Shown in pieces: positions 6,243 to 6,355 of a DNA stretch of 6,355 nt. Position numbers and translations under genes: made by a program. This stretch comes from Bacillota bacterium (GTDB lineage Bacteria; Bacillota_I; Bacilli_A; RFN20; CAG-826). The notes under the pieces were generated by a model, which was not told the origin of the DNA, ran no database searches, and worked only from the letters and a program-made list of their open reading frames with translations. How positions within the stretch are numbered: position 1 is the stretch's first letter; every line of letters begins with the position of its first letter. The stretch covers positions 1 through 6,355 of the forward strand of contig JAPLKQ010000169.1 in assembly GCA_026387995.1 (NCBI GenBank), read 5' to 3'.

Positions 6243-6355
6243 TTAGGCTTTGTTTGTAGCAATCGCAAAAGCATTTGTGCCATTAATAATCGTCACAGCT
6301 TTACTATTGATTGTAACCACGTTTCCGGAATCGGCGCCAGCGACAACCAAATTAA
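6243..6355 (-). CDS. Big_2-repeat surface protein, upstream fragment (partial, before frameshift)
   Basis: Entering from the right edge, the - strand reads NLVVAGADSGNVVTINSKAV followed by TIINGTNAFAIATNKA and a TAA at 6243-6245. The residue pattern is that of a secreted beta-rich domain rather than random sequence. Adding one A to the CAAAG run (TTT at 6249-6251 on +) changes the end to ATNKSLTIAITTTATKKFYL and runs straight into the frame that continues to 4720. It is therefore the same gene, interrupted. The true start, signal peptide and promoter lie outside the window. The fold of this domain is not recognised. Confidence 0.6.
   Translation of the reverse strand, partial: NLVVAGADSGNVVTINSKAVTIINGTNAFAIATNKA
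6249..6251 (-). other. Frameshift point in the Big_2-repeat gene
   Basis: The two frames are both open only between 6243 and 6282. One missing A in CAAAG (TTT on +), or in the neighbouring CAAAC, explains the switch. In the downstream frame, residues read above this point (HKCFCDCYKQ) look non-coding, which supports placing the shift here. An assembly indel, a real mutation or a programmed shift are all possible. Confidence 0.6.

Noticed and set aside
1..6355. CRISPR arrays, tRNA/rRNA genes, insertion sequences and LPxTG sorting signals
   Set aside because: I looked for short direct repeats with spacers, cloverleaf-like segments, transposase motifs and LPxTG before the terminal helices, and found none.

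Overview
The window reads like a piece of a bacterial chromosome from a moderate-GC, Bacillota/Mycoplasmatota-like organism that uses the standard genetic code. UGA is the stop of the first gene and tryptophan is UGG. Shine-Dalgarno sites are strong (AAAGGAGG). The secreted proteins carry bacterial Ig-like repeats and end in a membrane helix plus a short Arg/Lys/Glu tail, with no LPxTG. An uncultured Acholeplasmatales/RF39-like lineage would fit, but that placement is inference; no marker gene is present.

Bases 1-2081 (+ strand) hold a two-gene operon. The first gene encodes a one-helix membrane protein whose C-terminal domain resembles Mrr-type restriction endonuclease domains, but the usual catalytic residues are not where expected. 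The second overlaps it by 4 bases (ATGA) and encodes a metal-dependent hydrolase of the amidohydrolase-2 type. A symmetrical hairpin at 2100-2130 can terminate transcription from both sides.

Bases 2141-6355 (- strand) hold two large secreted, membrane-anchored Ig-repeat proteins. The nearer one (2141-3903) is broken into two frames near 3293. The farther one (4720 to beyond the right edge) has four 86-residue Big_2 repeats and is broken near 6249. In both cases one added base in a short homopolymer run restores a coherent protein, so these are either assembly indels or real frameshifts in surface genes. The two proteins share a C-terminal module of about 120 residues: a helical domain with YGxMSxxAKxxF and AKxRY motifs, then NS(I/V)LP, a membrane helix and a basic tail. 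It looks like a lineage-specific surface-anchoring or presentation module.

Between these surface genes lies an 816-base spacer (3904-4719). It contains the probable promoter of the nearer gene, a very AT-rich core (about 23% GC over 4021-4320), doubtful ORFs, and a rho-independent terminator for the farther gene at 4574-4599.
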